From NCBI GenBank assembly GCA_902728285.1, contig CACVBU010000017.1, positions 987,869 to 1,051,868 on the forward strand: DNA of 64,000 nt, read 5' to 3'. This stretch comes from Clytia hemisphaerica. Lineage: Eukaryota > Cnidaria > Hydrozoa > Leptothecata > Clytiidae. Under the pieces are notes generated by a model. That model had not been told where the DNA came from and did no database searches. It saw nothing but the letters and a program-made list of their open reading frames with translations. Position 1 is the first letter of the stretch, and every line of letters starts with the position of its first letter. The translations under genes were made by a program, and so were the position numbers. This document shows positions 48,401-61,547 of this stretch, one piece after another.

Positions 48401-51400
48401 GAGTTGAAAACTTCAACCTTGAAACTTATGAAAGGAAATTCTTATACAAAATTACTATGTAAGAGGTTACATAAGAGATAAGGAGAGAACGTCATAAATT
48501 TCCAATGTAAAAAAAGCACAGACAACAACCATCATGCATCTGTCATAAATGAAATTATTCTGGACAGACCTTTTTGCATTTCGTGAATAGAATAGCCCGT
48601 CACTTGCCTTGAAAATATTCACTTTAGTGACTATTGGTAAAGACCCCCCCCCCCGCCCTGGGTATCATCTACATGTTCTTTTATAAGAACATCCAAAAAT
48701 TTTGAAGCCTTTGGATGTTCTTAACTTTTTGTATTTCAAGCCTAAAAATGTTCTTAACATGTTCTTATTTTCGCCATTTTTTGAGTATTTTTGTCCATTT
48801 TCCTAAGAAATTGGTTGTTTTTGAGTCCGCATGGCCTTAAAAAGTTCTTAACTTGCTTTTAACATTTTTGCCATCGAAGCCTTATGTTCTTATATAGTTT
48901 GTTCTTATAAAAAAACGTGTATGTATAATTTTGCGTAGCCCCGGACGATTACCCTGTACTAAGTACTCAAAAGGCCATACTACCAAACCAAACGTAGTTC
49001 CTTTGTAAAATGTCATGTTTAGTAATTGAGTTTTTCTTGAAGAAAAAATTGACTCATGGTAAAATATTGAAAAATTGAAGATTTTCTTTTTAGGAAGATA
49101 ATCATTCGGGGGACAATCGTCCGGTAGGGGATAACTGTCCTGTCAAATTCTTTTTCATGGTTCTGTAAAACAATCCTTCCTTTAATAAAATCAAGTTTGT
49201 AATTTCTCAATTACTTCTTGGATGTTGAAATATTTCACACGCTACTTAAAAAAAATAAAAGTGAGGTCTTGATGATGTTAATCTATTACCGATAAAAATA
49301 TCAATTGACATAGGTCAAATCGATTTCCAGATCTCTCCCTTCTCTCACGTGATTTCGATTTCAACTTTTTGGAAAAGTAATCATTTAAAAAAAAATGTGA
49401 GAATAATCTGGTTTTTGAATTGGGATACATCTCAAGTTTACTTGAATGGTCAAAGGGGTTAGTTATCGCGTCATGGGAATATTACAAAAGCTATCACAAG
49501 AGTTTTGCTAAGCGTTTAAATTCATAATCGCTGATAAGATATTATAAAACTCGTCGCTAATTTATACATAAACTTTGGTACAATTTCATAAAATGTGTTT
49601 TAAAACTTCGTCGACCTTTATCTATTATGTTATTTTTCGTTGAGTAATATCTTATGTTAATGGACCACGCCTGTCGTTTTTATGAAAGTACAGAGATACA
49701 GTGAAAAATCTTAATTTATTAACTAATACCTCCATGATAAAAAAAGTGCCCGTGTAGTGACAATACATCAAGGAGGAAAAATTAGACTAAAAGGTTCAAA
49801 GCTTGAAAGGGATGACCTGACTTTATCTAACTGAAGATTAAAGAGAACTTTGACTTCAAAAAAGAAGAGGTCAACGCCTTCTTAACATTACAACAACAGT
49901 GTGAATAATGATAGTCTGCAATAAAACCTATATCATTTCAACTTGTCATCAAGTTGATTACAAATCCTTTTTCTCTTTCCTAACAGTTTTGAAAACTGTG
50001 ACATTTAACGGTTCTTAAAAACTTGACCTAAACAAAACCTGGCGAGAGAGAACTTTAGGTGCTGCAATAAATCTGACAAATCAAATTTCCCTTCCGACCT
50101 TTCTTACACGTGACACCACGAACGATTGCGTGTGTTGTTTTGATATTATGAGAGAGGGGAGGTTAAGATTTTAATACTATTTAGGGTCAGCTAGTCCAAT
50201 ACTTGAAAGGTATTAACGTTTTGTTATTATATCATATAATTCAAAACATAATTTATCTAATCCCCCTAGGAAGTCAACTGTAAGGCTACACCGATAAATT
50301 TTTCAGGCGGTTGCAGTGCAATTTACAATGTGTTGCAAGAAGGCGTAAAAGATTGGGAATTTTGATTCTAACCAGTCAATTTTTTCTTTATTCAATCTAG
50401 AATGCAATAAAAGAATGTTATAAATACTTGCAAGTTTTTAATCATGGAACCTTTTTTCTGTTTGCGTAATTGCACAAGGTGACTATACCACGATAATACC
50501 CGGGAGAATGCAACGATTGTATTTCAACCGTCTGAAAAACATAAAAGTGTAGCCTAAGCTTGAATTTTGTATGAGATGATGAAATGAACAGACAAAATAA
50601 TAATATTTACCTTGAAATAATACAAAGATGCATTGTTCTCTAACGATTTCGAATACAGTGTCAGCACCTGCAAAAACCGAATTTAGGGAAAAAGATTTAG
50701 GGGATGGAATGTTTAAGCAGTAAGCCTGCGAGAGCAGTCGGAGGCAACCTTTAAGCTCCCCTTTCAATAGTTGTCTACCCTAAAAAGTAGGGGAGGGCGC
50801 CACTCTTTCTCCTGGATTGCTCAACTTACCCTTGATCGTTCTCTTATTTGCTTAGCATCAAGCAGAGAAACATCAAGTACCATTTTTTTGCGAAGTCTTA
50901 GGTATGATCCGGCCACGGTCAACGTAGCTGGATGCTCTACCTTCAAGCTACGGCCGCTTATGGAATGTTTGCTCTGGTTCAAAAGTTTGAACCTACAACC
51001 TGTACGAGGCTCAATTTTTACAAATATTATTCTTTATGGAAAATCATTGCAGAAAAAGACCTTGACAATTTATGGGGAAAAGTTTTTGGTCAAATTTCTT
51101 AAAACAAATAAATAAAGTTCTTAAAGATGGCGCATGAAATATAACGTACTTAACATGTGATTAGATATGTCTGGAAAAAAAGAAGAGTATAAAGTACACT
51201 CTTAGATGCTCTGGTTGGTAACATGCAACCGTTTCAGTAGTAGACATTCGCGTCATAAAGCAAATACCAAAAATCCTAGGCATTAATGTGTCAGCTACTA
51301 TGAGTTGGTTGGCAGATAAGTTTTGGAAATTGTTCAAATTGATACTTTTCTCAAGAATTATTTCCGATATGGAAAAGCAAAACCATGAATGAAGTTTGAG

Positions 51401-54400
51401 ATGCAATTCTTACCAGTCAGCTTTTAAGCTCAACTAGAAAAATATTTAATTTTAACCAGCAGCGACCGAGAAAAATTAAACTAAGTTCCACTTTAATTTA
51501 CCTGTAATAGCGGCAAAATCAAAGAAAGTGAAGCACATATTAATTCTTAATTACTTCAAAACCGAAGAGCGATTAAAATTCGCTTAATTCAATATAAGTG
51601 GTGTTTAACCTGCATTTCTATGGCAAGATAAGTATCTCATTTAATTAGCTGAACTCTTCTCTTAATTACCCAAGTAAACAAATCTACTGTGTGCGTAAAA
51701 TCTTATTGTATTTGCGAAGCAGTACGTTAAGTGCAAAAGTTCATTAACTATACCATAAGTCATAGTATGCTAAAGCTTCTTTCTTTATTAGGTCTCTTAT
51801 CGTTTTACCTAATACCAGAAAATATTGGAGGGTTGTAACGGTGGTGGGCGGTGGTTTAAAAGACACAATTTGATTTCTCTTGGGGTTCCAATAATCTACA
51901 AACCTTGCAGCTAGAAACTGTCGTTGAATTTCGTATAAGAAACAATCCATTACGTTGATCTTCAGGTAATTTCATTACACAATCAGCTAAATAATCATCA
52001 AAATCCTACAGAAGAGAACGAAAAGATAAGGTGTATAATTTTCAGGTAATCTAGCGAGCTCGTTGAGTAGCTTGATTGGAAGACAAAAGCTCTTCAAAAT
52101 CAAATTTTCTGATGATTGCTTTTAAACAAGTTTGAATCGACAACGATTAATAGCAAATGCAATCACAACAATAAAACGAGGCCCTTTAGCAGTTTGCATG
52201 TTGGCAAATAAAAAAAGCTGGTGGACATTCAACCTAAAGCCTAAATTGATTATAACATCCCCAGAACAAATAGCTTTCAATACTAGCTTAGTGTGCATTG
52301 GTGGACTATTTATTGAGCTGCTTGAAAATTTATTGAGACAGGGATGAAATCAGATAAGAAGAAGAATGACATAGGCCCTCTCTTATGGTCAATATTGCGG
52401 GTGTTTTAGGGTGCATCAATTTTGAGCTCGTGAGCACATGACACCCCCTCCGCAAGATACAATGTTATTTTTTGAAATATTGAAAAATGATTTTTTGGAA
52501 TTAAAAGAGCTTTAAAAGATTTTTTGATTCGTTCTTTTTGTTTTGTTGTATCAACAACAATGAAAAAAAAAAGAAAAAAACAAGCAATATGCTGAATGGA
52601 CCTACCTTACCTGATGATTAAAGTTAGATAGCAATGCGAAAAGAAAAATGAAAAAAATCAGTCAGAAAATATAGCGTTTAGCGAAAACACACAACACAAT
52701 AAATTCATCATTGATTGTTGATGGTGGGAGAGGGAAGGGTTGTAGGGAAATAATAAATAGGAAGTTCTGGTCTCAAAAATCAGTTTTATTGACAATTGAA
52801 TCATGCTTGATGGTGAGCATTGTTATGAATAATGTTTTTGTGTGAAAAGCATAGAAATATAAGTAAACTAAACGGTGATTTCCGGCATTTTCAACCGGAA
52901 AAATTTTTTTCTCAAAAATCGAACTCGGCCATGTTATGAGCATTGCGAACACGCATCTTTCTGCAAAAAAATCAGAAAAAACTAGAAATGAAAATTCGAG
53001 AAAATATCAAAAAACCGATTTTTCCGACATATTTCCGGCATTTTCGGCCGGAAAACTTTTTTTTTTCGAAAATCGGGCTCCGTCACATTTTAGATATTGT
53101 CATATTGCATCAGTGTGCAAAATTTCATAAAAAAATATAAAGTACAGCTCGAGAAATTCAAAAAATACTGTCTTTCCGGCGAAAATAGGTTGTTCCGGCG
53201 ACTTTTAAAATAGTTCCGGCTTCAAAAATCAATTTTATTGAAAATTGAAACATGCTTGATGGTGGGCATTGCTATTAATAATGTTTTTGAATGAAAAAAC
53301 AACCAATTATAAGGAAAAAGTCCATTGAAAATCTAGAAAAACGGCGATTTCCAGCATATTTCAGGCATTTTCCGCCGGAAAAAAATTTTTCTCAAAAATC
53401 GGACTCGGCTATGTTTTGGGCATTGTTAATACACATCTTTGAACAAAAGTCAGAAAAAAACTTATGATAAAATGTCGAGAAAATGCCAAAAACCAGTTTT
53501 TCCGGCATATTTCCGGCATTTTCAGCAGGAATTGAATTTTTTTCGAAAATCGGGCTCCGTCACAATTTAGGTATTGACATTTTGCATCAGTGTGCAAAAT
53601 TTCATTAAAAAATATAAAAGTACAGCTCAAGAAATTCAAGAAATACGGGTTTTCCGGCGAAAATCGGCTGTTCCGGCGATTTTTAGAAAACCCGGCTTCA
53701 AAAATCAATTTTATTAAAAATTGAAACATGCTTGATGGTGGGCATTGCTATTGATAATGTTTTTGAATGAAAAAATAACCAATTATATGGAAAAAGTCCA
53801 ATGAAAATCCAGAAAAACGGCGATTTCCGGCATATTTCCGGCATTTTCGGCCGGAATATATTTTTTCTCAAGAATCGGACTAGACCATGTTTTGGGCATT
53901 GTTAATTTGCATCTTTGAGCAAAAAATCTGAAAAAACTAATGATGAAATCTCGAGAAAATGCCGAAAAACCAGTTTTTCCGGCATATTTCCGCCATTTTC
54001 GGCCGGAATTGATTTTTTTTCGAAAATCGGGCTCCGTCACAATTTAGGTATCGACATTTTGCATCAGTGTGCAAAATTTCATGAAAAAATATAAAGTACA
54101 GCTCAAGAAATTCAAGAAATACCGTTTTTCCGGCGAAAATGGGCTGTTCCGGCGATTTTTAGAAAGTTCCGGCTTCAAAAATCAATTTTATTGAAAATTG
54201 AAACATGCTTGATGGTGGGCATTGCTAATAATAATGTTTTTGAATGAAAAAAACAATCAATTATATGGAAAAAATCCAATGAAAATCCAGAAAAACGGCG
54301 ATTTCCGGCATATTTCTGGCATTTTCGGCCGGAAAAAATTTTTTCTCAAGAATTGGACTAGGCCATGTTTTGGGCATTGTTAATACGCATCTTTGAGCAA

Positions 54401-57378
54401 AAAATCAGAAAAAACTAATGATGAAATCTCGAGAAAATGCCGAAAAACCAGTTTTTCCGGCATATTTCCGCCATTTTCGGCCGGAAAAATTTTTTTTTCG
54501 AAAATCGGGCTCCGTCACATTTTGAGCATTGTCGTTTTGCATCATTGTGCAAAAAATCAGAAAAAACTAATGAGCCAATCTCGAGAAAAGCTGGTAACTA
54601 ACGGACGGACGGACAAAGGTTAATTTATAGGACCTACAGCCCACCGGGGTAGGTCCAAAAAGCACACCCTCATTTCTCCTTTCCTCCTGTCCGCAGTGGT
54701 ATATAACGGAGAAGAAAACCAGAAGAAATCCGGGGTACAAATTACATAATGAGTGGTCATTATCGATCGATAGAAACAAAAGAACAATCAATTAGTATTT
54801 TGTTTTGAAAGAAACGTGTCACAAACTCAAGGCAGCAAAGATTACGTTTGGAAATGACAAAACAAGTGGATAAATTATGTAATAATTGCCAGAGATTGCG
54901 AATACAAAGAAAGGGGAGTGCAAAAAATGATAAGAGAGTGCTTCATTAGGCACCCTAATAATCTTGAAAAATGAGAGATAATTGTTCGATTAGCGAACCA
55001 ATCAAGTCTTCATTACTACAACTAACTATGCTCTAAAGATAAATAAATAACTACTTTATAAAGCGAATAGGATAAACGACAATTAAATAGTTTGAGATTA
55101 AGATTCACTTCATCGATTCGCTTCAATGTCTAGGCTTCTGCTTGTCCTCTGGCGAAAAAGATTTCTTATTTCTCATACATACATCTATAGAGGTCTGCGA
55201 TTCAGACAATTGAATGCCGTTTGGCAGTTTCATGTTCATTTTTAAGAAAAAAGATTAACAGAGGCGTGGCCTCTCAGCAAAGGTTGTGTGGACCTTTTAC
55301 TCAAAATTGCAAGAATTCACCCGAGTCTGATCCCTGTCAAATCTCAGACAGAATTCGACCCCTCTGAAAAAACACATGGTTGTCATTGGTGGAGAGAATT
55401 ATCATAAAAAGTCAACAATCATGTGTATTGTAAAATTTTCGAAATACATATCTACATATACAATCATTTTTTGTTGAGCTATATGCTGATGAAGTCACGA
55501 AAGATGACGAAAATTTCTACATAAGCAGTCACTTCATTTTTCTGTTCTATTAATTTGCTGCTTCTACATTTTACGTTTTCTAAATCGGAATTACATATTC
55601 ACATATAAAATGATTATATGTATCATTAACCAATTTTAAGCAGGATAAAAAACGAAAGAGTTTCAAACCTGACGAGTGACCATATTCTTTGGTGGTGTCG
55701 CTGAAAGTATCCTATTCTTATCCACGGGTGAATCACGATCGTGTTGAACCCAGGATGGAGCGATCGGTTTCGTTCGATCACCGACAACCGAATCATCGAA
55801 CAACGATTGTGTGTTTGACCCACTAGACGTCGAACTAGCACTAAATGATGGTATTAATTTAGCTTTAAAGTCATCTTTGTTGTAAAAACTGTCTCTAGAT
55901 GCTTGACTTTTTCCTAATGAATTAAATTCAGGACCATCCTCTTCTTGGACTCTTCCCTCTTGGTGAAGCGCGTCTCGGACACCTTTTAATTTCGATGAAA
56001 CTACCGGACAACTACTCGACAAATAAGGTGAGGATTGAGCTTGCTGTTGACTTGGATTAGATGGTATTCTTTGTGGCTCGTGTTGAGGATGAGCATTGTT
56101 GTGTGGCGGGCGATTTTCTTGTCCGTCCGCTGTGTCTGTATTGTATAAAGAAGCAGTAGACCCAGGTAAGGAAACGTCATCGTATGTCCCGTATGCAGGG
56201 TATGGGTAGTATGCTAAAAATCAAAAGATAATCTTCTAGATATATAAGATATTTACGCAATATAAGCAATATAACCTATTACAAACATATACGAAAAATA
56301 TACTGATCGTTGAGGTCATTAGTTCTAGAAGTACCATGAATAGAGCTTATGATTGAATGAAAACAAGCTTGTTGGGATGAAAAGATATTATTGAGGCCTT
56401 GGATTGGACGATTTGAAAAATTAAACAAAGAAAGTTCAAAAAATACCTTTCTGTTTCTTCTTAGGCTGATGGTACAAAACATCACCATTCTAAAGGAAGC
56501 AAATAAAAACTTTAATCCTGGTATGGAAAGATAAATGAGTATGAAGAAGATCCAGGCGTATTATGGTGGTTCAGAGGTTGATACTTCTTTTAAGAAATAA
56601 GTCATCATTCTCACTCGCTCATTGATCTTGATTAAAAAGACCTGAAGAAAACTGGACTGAAAAGACGTAAAAAGACGTAAAAAGTAAAATTTATACTATA
56701 AAAATATATCAAAATAATTATGGTAGTTTAAAATTGATTTTCCCCATCGACTGCTAAAAACATCGCATGAACAGTTCACAAAATAATGATCTATTTTTAG
56801 CTGTAACGTAGTCTTTGAAAACCTATCCCCATCCCAACTCACCTAGCCAGACCAACCTGTTTCCATACAAACAACCCCTTAGATTAGATAATGTCTCTAA
56901 GAATATTATTAACGGGTGAACTTAAACAAAAAGAAGACACACAGGAAGAGAGGTTAGTTTTCCCACTGTAGTAGTCCATTCACTTGGCAAAGAAACATAC
57001 CTTCGCCGGGGGTCAACCCATGGGGAGGGCTCATATCAATATCATCACTGAGAGATTGAACTTAAAAGAGTATCTTACTGGTTCTGTGCTGCTCCCTTCT
57101 ACTTCATGTGGATATAAAGAAGAATAAGATGTCTGCCGGCTCACATTCGGTTTGAAATTCTCATCCAACTTCCTGTGATACCATCTGATTCCACAATGAA
57201 TAGCGAGCACTATGGGCACCAATAAAGCAATAACTGCCAACATTGCAAAGAGGCCAAACGCCCAGTCACTGTATTCGCACCTGTAGATGTCATCATCAGG
57301 GCAATATTGTAGGTAAGTGAGGCCAGCGCATTCAATGTTTATAGAGTGGGTACCATTTTTTATAATTATGATCGTCAT
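45408..57378 (-). CDS. single-pass membrane protein with tyrosine-rich tail and C-terminal SH2 domain
   Basis: Seven exons share one continuous phase: about 57378-57079, 56489-56447, 56213-55669, 52005-51904, 50667-50611, 46867-46782 and 45465-45408 (TAA). All internal borders are AG/GT. Order: a short cysteine-containing ectodomain (CAGLTYLQYCPDDDIYRC), a membrane helix (FGLFAMLAVIALLVPIVL), a basic stop-transfer patch (RWYHRKL), then a long polar tail with several tyrosines (SYSSLYPHE, DVLYHQP, AYGTYDDVSL). It ends with an SH2 domain: GLFLIRNS (the FLVR-type phosphotyrosine-binding arginine), LTLYSKSLENNASLYYFK, IYLKDDGRCVLEG, INSLIDHYR and a short LPCLLTECL end. The product is about 395 residues as read. 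It probably acts as a phosphotyrosine adaptor at the membrane (inference). The true 5' end is unresolved, and an exon could be missing in the 55668-52006 intron. Confidence 0.75.
45582..45810 (+). mobile_element. MITE family B, copy 1
   Basis: About 230 bp with inverted ends (ACGTTTTTCATAAGAAC and GTTCTTATAAAAAAAACG). The interior shares AAGCTTCGATGGCC, TCTTAGGAAAATGGAC and AAAAATGGCGAAAATAAGAAC with the inverted copy at 48655-48925. It lies in the last intron of the TM-SH2 gene. Confidence 0.75.
45866..46191. mobile_element. piggyBac-like MITE with TTAA target duplication
   Basis: 326 bp beginning CCCTTTTCGTGCCG and ending CGGCAGTTAAAGGG, flanked exactly by TTAA at 45862-45865 and 46192-46195. 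The TTAA duplication and CCCTTT ends are characteristic of piggyBac-type elements. Two internal copies of a CGGCATATGCCGACATG-like word follow the left end. No ORF. Confidence 0.85.
46196..46345. repeat. remnant of a pogo/Tigger-like end interrupted by the piggyBac MITE
   Basis: Joining the flanks of the TTAA element gives CAGTAGTCTCTTTAA next to CACGAACCTCTATAACTCG, which resembles a Tigger/pogo terminus. A complementary GGTTCGAGTTATG lies near 46323-46336. The assignment rests on terminal words only. Confidence 0.4.
47190..47455. repeat. AT-rich minisatellite
   Basis: About ten imperfect units built on AAATACA-AAGGTTTTTCCTTTAA, 22-27 bp each with a longer period near 49 bp. It lies in a TM-SH2 intron. 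Confidence 0.75.
48655..48925 (-). mobile_element. MITE family B, copy 2, opposite orientation
   Basis: Inverted counterpart of the element at 45582-45810: GTTCTTATTTTCGCCATTTT, GTCCATTTTCCTAAGAA, GCCATCGAAGC, then TTGTTCTTATAAAAAAACG. It lies in the intron between the SH2 exons at 50611 and 46867. A run of C precedes it (about 48644-48654). Confidence 0.75.
50715..50958 (-). mobile_element. tRNA-derived SINE
   Basis: The minus strand starts GGCCGTAGCTTGAAGGTAGA, with an A box (TAGCTTGAAGG at 50940-50950) and a near-consensus B box (GATCATACC, about 50901-50909). A tRNA-unrelated body follows (AAATGGTACTTGATGTTTC, AGTTGAGCAATCC). The 3' border is not fixed. It resembles tRNA-head SINEs found in marine invertebrates. 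Confidence 0.55.
52772..54600. repeat. tandem array, four units of about 0.45-0.48 kb
   Basis: Units start near 52772, 53219, 53695 and 54173 with CAAAAATCAATTTTATTG and ATGCTTGATGGTGGGCATTG. Each has repeated CCGGCATATTTCCGGCATTT and CGGCCGGAA words and AAAATCGGGCTCCGTCACA. The last unit runs into GGACGGACGGACAAAGG. The array lies in the intron between the tyrosine-rich tail exon and the first SH2 exon. Confidence 0.85.
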
Positions 57379-58912
57379 TATTCTCTCAGCATGATCAAGG
57401 TATTGGTTGAAAATTTTTCAATTCTAAATATTTTTAATAAATATTTTTTTTTTTCTATAAAAAAGTTAAAGTCAAATATATAATTATAAAGGACAGGATT
57501 TGCTATAGAGCTGTATATTGGCATATTGGCCAATACGCATATATTATCTGAAAAAGTGCAACACCATCATTCGGTCAGTGTTTTTATTCCTGTTTGTTTA
57601 TTGCGAAGATTAACAACTTAAGGTTAAAAAAGTGATACTTTTATGGACCTGCCTGGTTATCAAACTAATCAATGAACATTGAAACAATGAAACACATAAG
57701 ACATAACTGGTCAAAATACAAAAAATAAAGAAAAATGAAAGCATATCTATTGGGAGAAACTATGAACACTATTGAAAAAGATTTTTAAAAAAGAAATAAA
57801 AAAGCTATTAAACGCTTTTCTTTATAAAAACAATCCACTATCAGAAAAATGCACTTAATAATAAGGTTTACAGAAAACTCGAACCATGGCGCTCTACCGT
57901 GACATTTTCTTCTTTTAGAAAAAATAATAATAAAAATAATGATAATTTGGCTAGGAATATTGATCTATGCTTATAAATGGTGATTCTTATAGATAAAGAT
58001 TCGTTCAGCCAAAAAAAATAATAAGTGTTTCTAGAAAACTCAAATCATCCACCGTGACATTTTCATCTTAAAAAAACTAATAAAAATAATAATATGGCTA
58101 AGAACATTGATGTATTCTTATTAATAGTAATTCTTATAGATAAACATGCGTTTTTTGAACCAACAAATTTTTTTGCAAAAATCTCCTTGAGCCATCTTTT
58201 ACCTATGATGGTACCCTACATTCAAGCAAAAAATCAGAAAAAATTAATGATCCAAAGTTAGTACCGGTACCAATTTTAGGGTGGAGTGGGTATCATCATT
58301 TCAATTTTTCTTCAAGTACTCAGGCCCTGAATATGGTACATTTGTTTAATTTTTTGTCTTCAACTTTCAGGATTTTAATGAGAAAAGATTTCCTTGTTAT
58401 GGCTTACAGTATCTGATAGTATTGAAAAGTTTCCCCCTTCCAATTGAAGGTACTTTCCCTGCTTATCAAGTATGTAGGGAAGTTTGGAGGTTGTTAGTTT
58501 CAATAGTTTTCAGAAAAAAGAACTGTTATGTTTCTATCAATAAAGAATTATTTTATTCAAATTCATGGGTACTTTCCCTACTTTCTAAGAGGAGAATTTT
58601 ATGACCACTAAGTTATACAAATATTGAAATAGCTAATGTAAAGAAAGCTATTGTTCAAAATCAGTATTGTTTTAATTAGTGAGAAGGATAGTTCGTCTTT
58701 GATATCTCAAGTTAGAACGAGGTATATGTTTGTCATTGCCTTCTGATGAAAAGAATTACAAGCTGCTGCATCCAAAGTGATACAATCTGTCTTTTAAACA
58801 ATGAAATTCTTATCCAAACTGATGATTCTTACAGCCTGGTTTTTGTTAGAGGGATTAGTTTATTGCAGTTTATTGCAGTTTATATTATACCCTATAGCTT
58901 ATTTCTGTTTAT

Positions 58913-58947
58913 ATTTGTTTGTTTGTTTGTTTGTTTGTTTGTTTGTC
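58913..58947. repeat. (TTTG)n microsatellite
   Basis: About nine tetranucleotide units, one with a TTTGTCTG interruption. Confidence 0.9.
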
Positions 58948-61547
58948 TGTTTATGGCAATTAAGACTGAAGCAGGTCAACTAAGCAAAGCCAACCAGAGC
59001 CAACAATGCAACTTTTTTCTATTTCAACTTCTTTCATAAGATTGACACAGTTTTGAATAATTTGAATAAATTACCAATATATTGAAGAAAAACATAAGGA
59101 AATCCATCCAATCCAAGCTTTTATACAATTCTTCAATTTTTATCAACTTGATTTTTACTTCTTCTGATAGATATATACTTTTATTGCCGTTATTACAGCT
59201 ATGGGATAATATTTTACTTTTGCCAAGGAATTTCCTTGTTTTACCTTTGTAATTAAAAGTTGTGTTTGATTTAAAGAACTTTTAAGAGGATCTGAGTTAA
59301 AAACATGGTATATACAAGTCATAATAACAACAAAGAACTGCTTTTGCTGGCTTTTGAAAGATTGGGACCATGCTTGGCAAGTTTTAAGGGTGGTGTCTCC
59401 TATTTTCCTTGGTAATTTTAAAGCCGGTGGGGGACCCTTTTTCCTTAAAAAAAAGTAAGTACCCAGTACTAAAAGGGGGGTGGGGGTCCCTTTTTCCTTA
59501 AGAAAAAGTAAGTACCCGGTACTAAAAAGGGGGTGGTGGTACCTAAGACAATTTTTCTTAAAAATCAGGCTAGTACCCTATGGGTTAGTACCCTGCGGCT
59601 GTACCCCCCTGGGTTCAGAGGATAACGTCAATTTGACGTTATGTGTTGTCAAATGAATATGGACGGGTCCCCTTAGTTGCCGCGCCAGTTACGTCATGCA
59701 CTCCACCGCAGCGCATAACGAAGCGTGTTTAAATGAATATCATTAATTATAAGAATATCTTATGTGCTTACTTTCAGTAAACTTCGAGTGCTTCATTAAA
59801 GATGAAGAAGGTAAGAAGATTAAAAATGCCCTGGTTAATTTTCATTGTAACAGTTTGATCAATCATCGCTGAAAGTTTGAAAAAGTTTTTCCGACGCAAA
59901 AGAAAATGTCAGCCAATTAAAAGCACAGCGTGCTTATCGTCAGGGCCTCCTTTCATTTTTTTCATATTACGCAAACGACAGTGTGTGCTAAATTATTTCA
60001 AACAAACATTGTAGCAACAGGGCGTGCGTACATAGCAACGGGGCTGGGTAGAAAAATCTAAACATAGAATTCAAAAAAAATACCGATCACCGTATATAGA
60101 GCACTAAAAAATACCCCCTTTCTATGTTTAGTTTGTTCTACCTTGGATTATAACTGAAAATATCTTCAAAAAACCTTTGTCCGCTATCAGCCCGCGCGGT
60201 AATCTTTGTCCGCTTCAATTTTTAGATAATGTGCGCTTAGCTAAGCCGTGTTCGCGGGGGATAAATTTATGTTTACTTATCTTGTATATTTTAGTGGTAT
60301 TTATCCAATGAAAAGGATGTTGACAAAATATGCACGGCGCTGACAAAATATGCACGGCAATGATTATGACATCATTAAATATGTCAATGTCGATTCAACG
60401 CCCGTTAAAGAAAATAATTTGTAAATAGTTCTTTTTAACGTGAAATTTAGAAATACGAACAAAAATAGAATCAAATTTAATATTTGTTTCATATCTAGAT
60501 TATATTAGCGTTAGAATACGGTAAATTTTCACGAAAAATATTTCTACGGGAAAGTTCCAATTTTAAATTATCAGGAAATCGGGGAAACCGGTTCACCACG
60601 TGGATAAAAAATGTACGGAATGAAACCTGACAGAAAGTTTTCAACCAGATTTATTTAGATAAAGCTATAAGAGGTTCATTACTTGTGGATTTTAAAACTT
60701 ACATAAGCAAAAACAAAAATTGTTGGGAAGGAAAGAGTAAACGCAAAACAGAAGGTTTGGTTGTGTTGATCAGGTATGTTTTTATTCTATCCGAACTGAT
60801 ATTAAAAAAGACCAAGGAGGCCCTGACTGCTCACGGTACTTACTATGTTTGCTACATCGTCTAGGCTAATAAAAGTGCGAAAAGAAGAGAACACCATTTT
60901 TTAATGTAGTGACGTTATGATTTTTTTGATTGCGGCTGCGTACAGGAACTCGCCAAATGTTCCTAACTGTCCTAACTGTAGAGCTGCGAGCGGAGCTGCG
61001 TAGTTGTAACTTAATGGCCAATTGAGGGCTATGCATGTTAGCCTCCACTGATGCATGTTACTCTATCTCACGGTACTATTTAGGTTTTGAGGAGAAACAC
61101 ATCTTCATTTCTAGGAATAAGATTTTTGAAACTTTTATAGATAATAATATAGATAAATATATATTTACCGCGGTGATAAGATATGCTCTAGAAAATGTAC
61201 AGATAAAATGTATAAAATCTACTAAAATGTACATGTCTTTTTTAACTAATATACTAGCTATAGTTATCAAGAAAAAAAAATGCGTTATTTTATGAAATAT
61301 ATTATATATATATATGGTTGTTGTTCTATCTAGTGTTGTTCTAGGCCAACAGATCAAATTTTCCAGGAAAGTTATGCCTGGGGAAACAGATGTTTAAAAA
61401 AAGTGTGACTAACTGTCTGGATTATTCAAAATGACATCCTGATTATAGCAATAAGGTTAATTGCAGGTGGCGGAAAGCGATAGAGAATCCACCAAAAAGA
61501 GAGTTCTTTCTAATGCAGGAGAGTCAACAGCTCAAATGACCAGACGA

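Noticed and set aside
50895-50958. Possible functional tRNA gene
   Set aside because: A and B boxes are present, but no cloverleaf with paired acceptor stem can be drawn and a SINE body follows.
50771-51115. Plus-strand frame of 114 codons and a possible minus-strand exon at 50832-50950
   Set aside because: They lie in the tRNA-derived SINE and its flank and do not join the neighbouring SH2 exons.
60866-61357. Small open frames on both strands
   Set aside because: Composition follows AT-rich background and no motif or splice partner was found.
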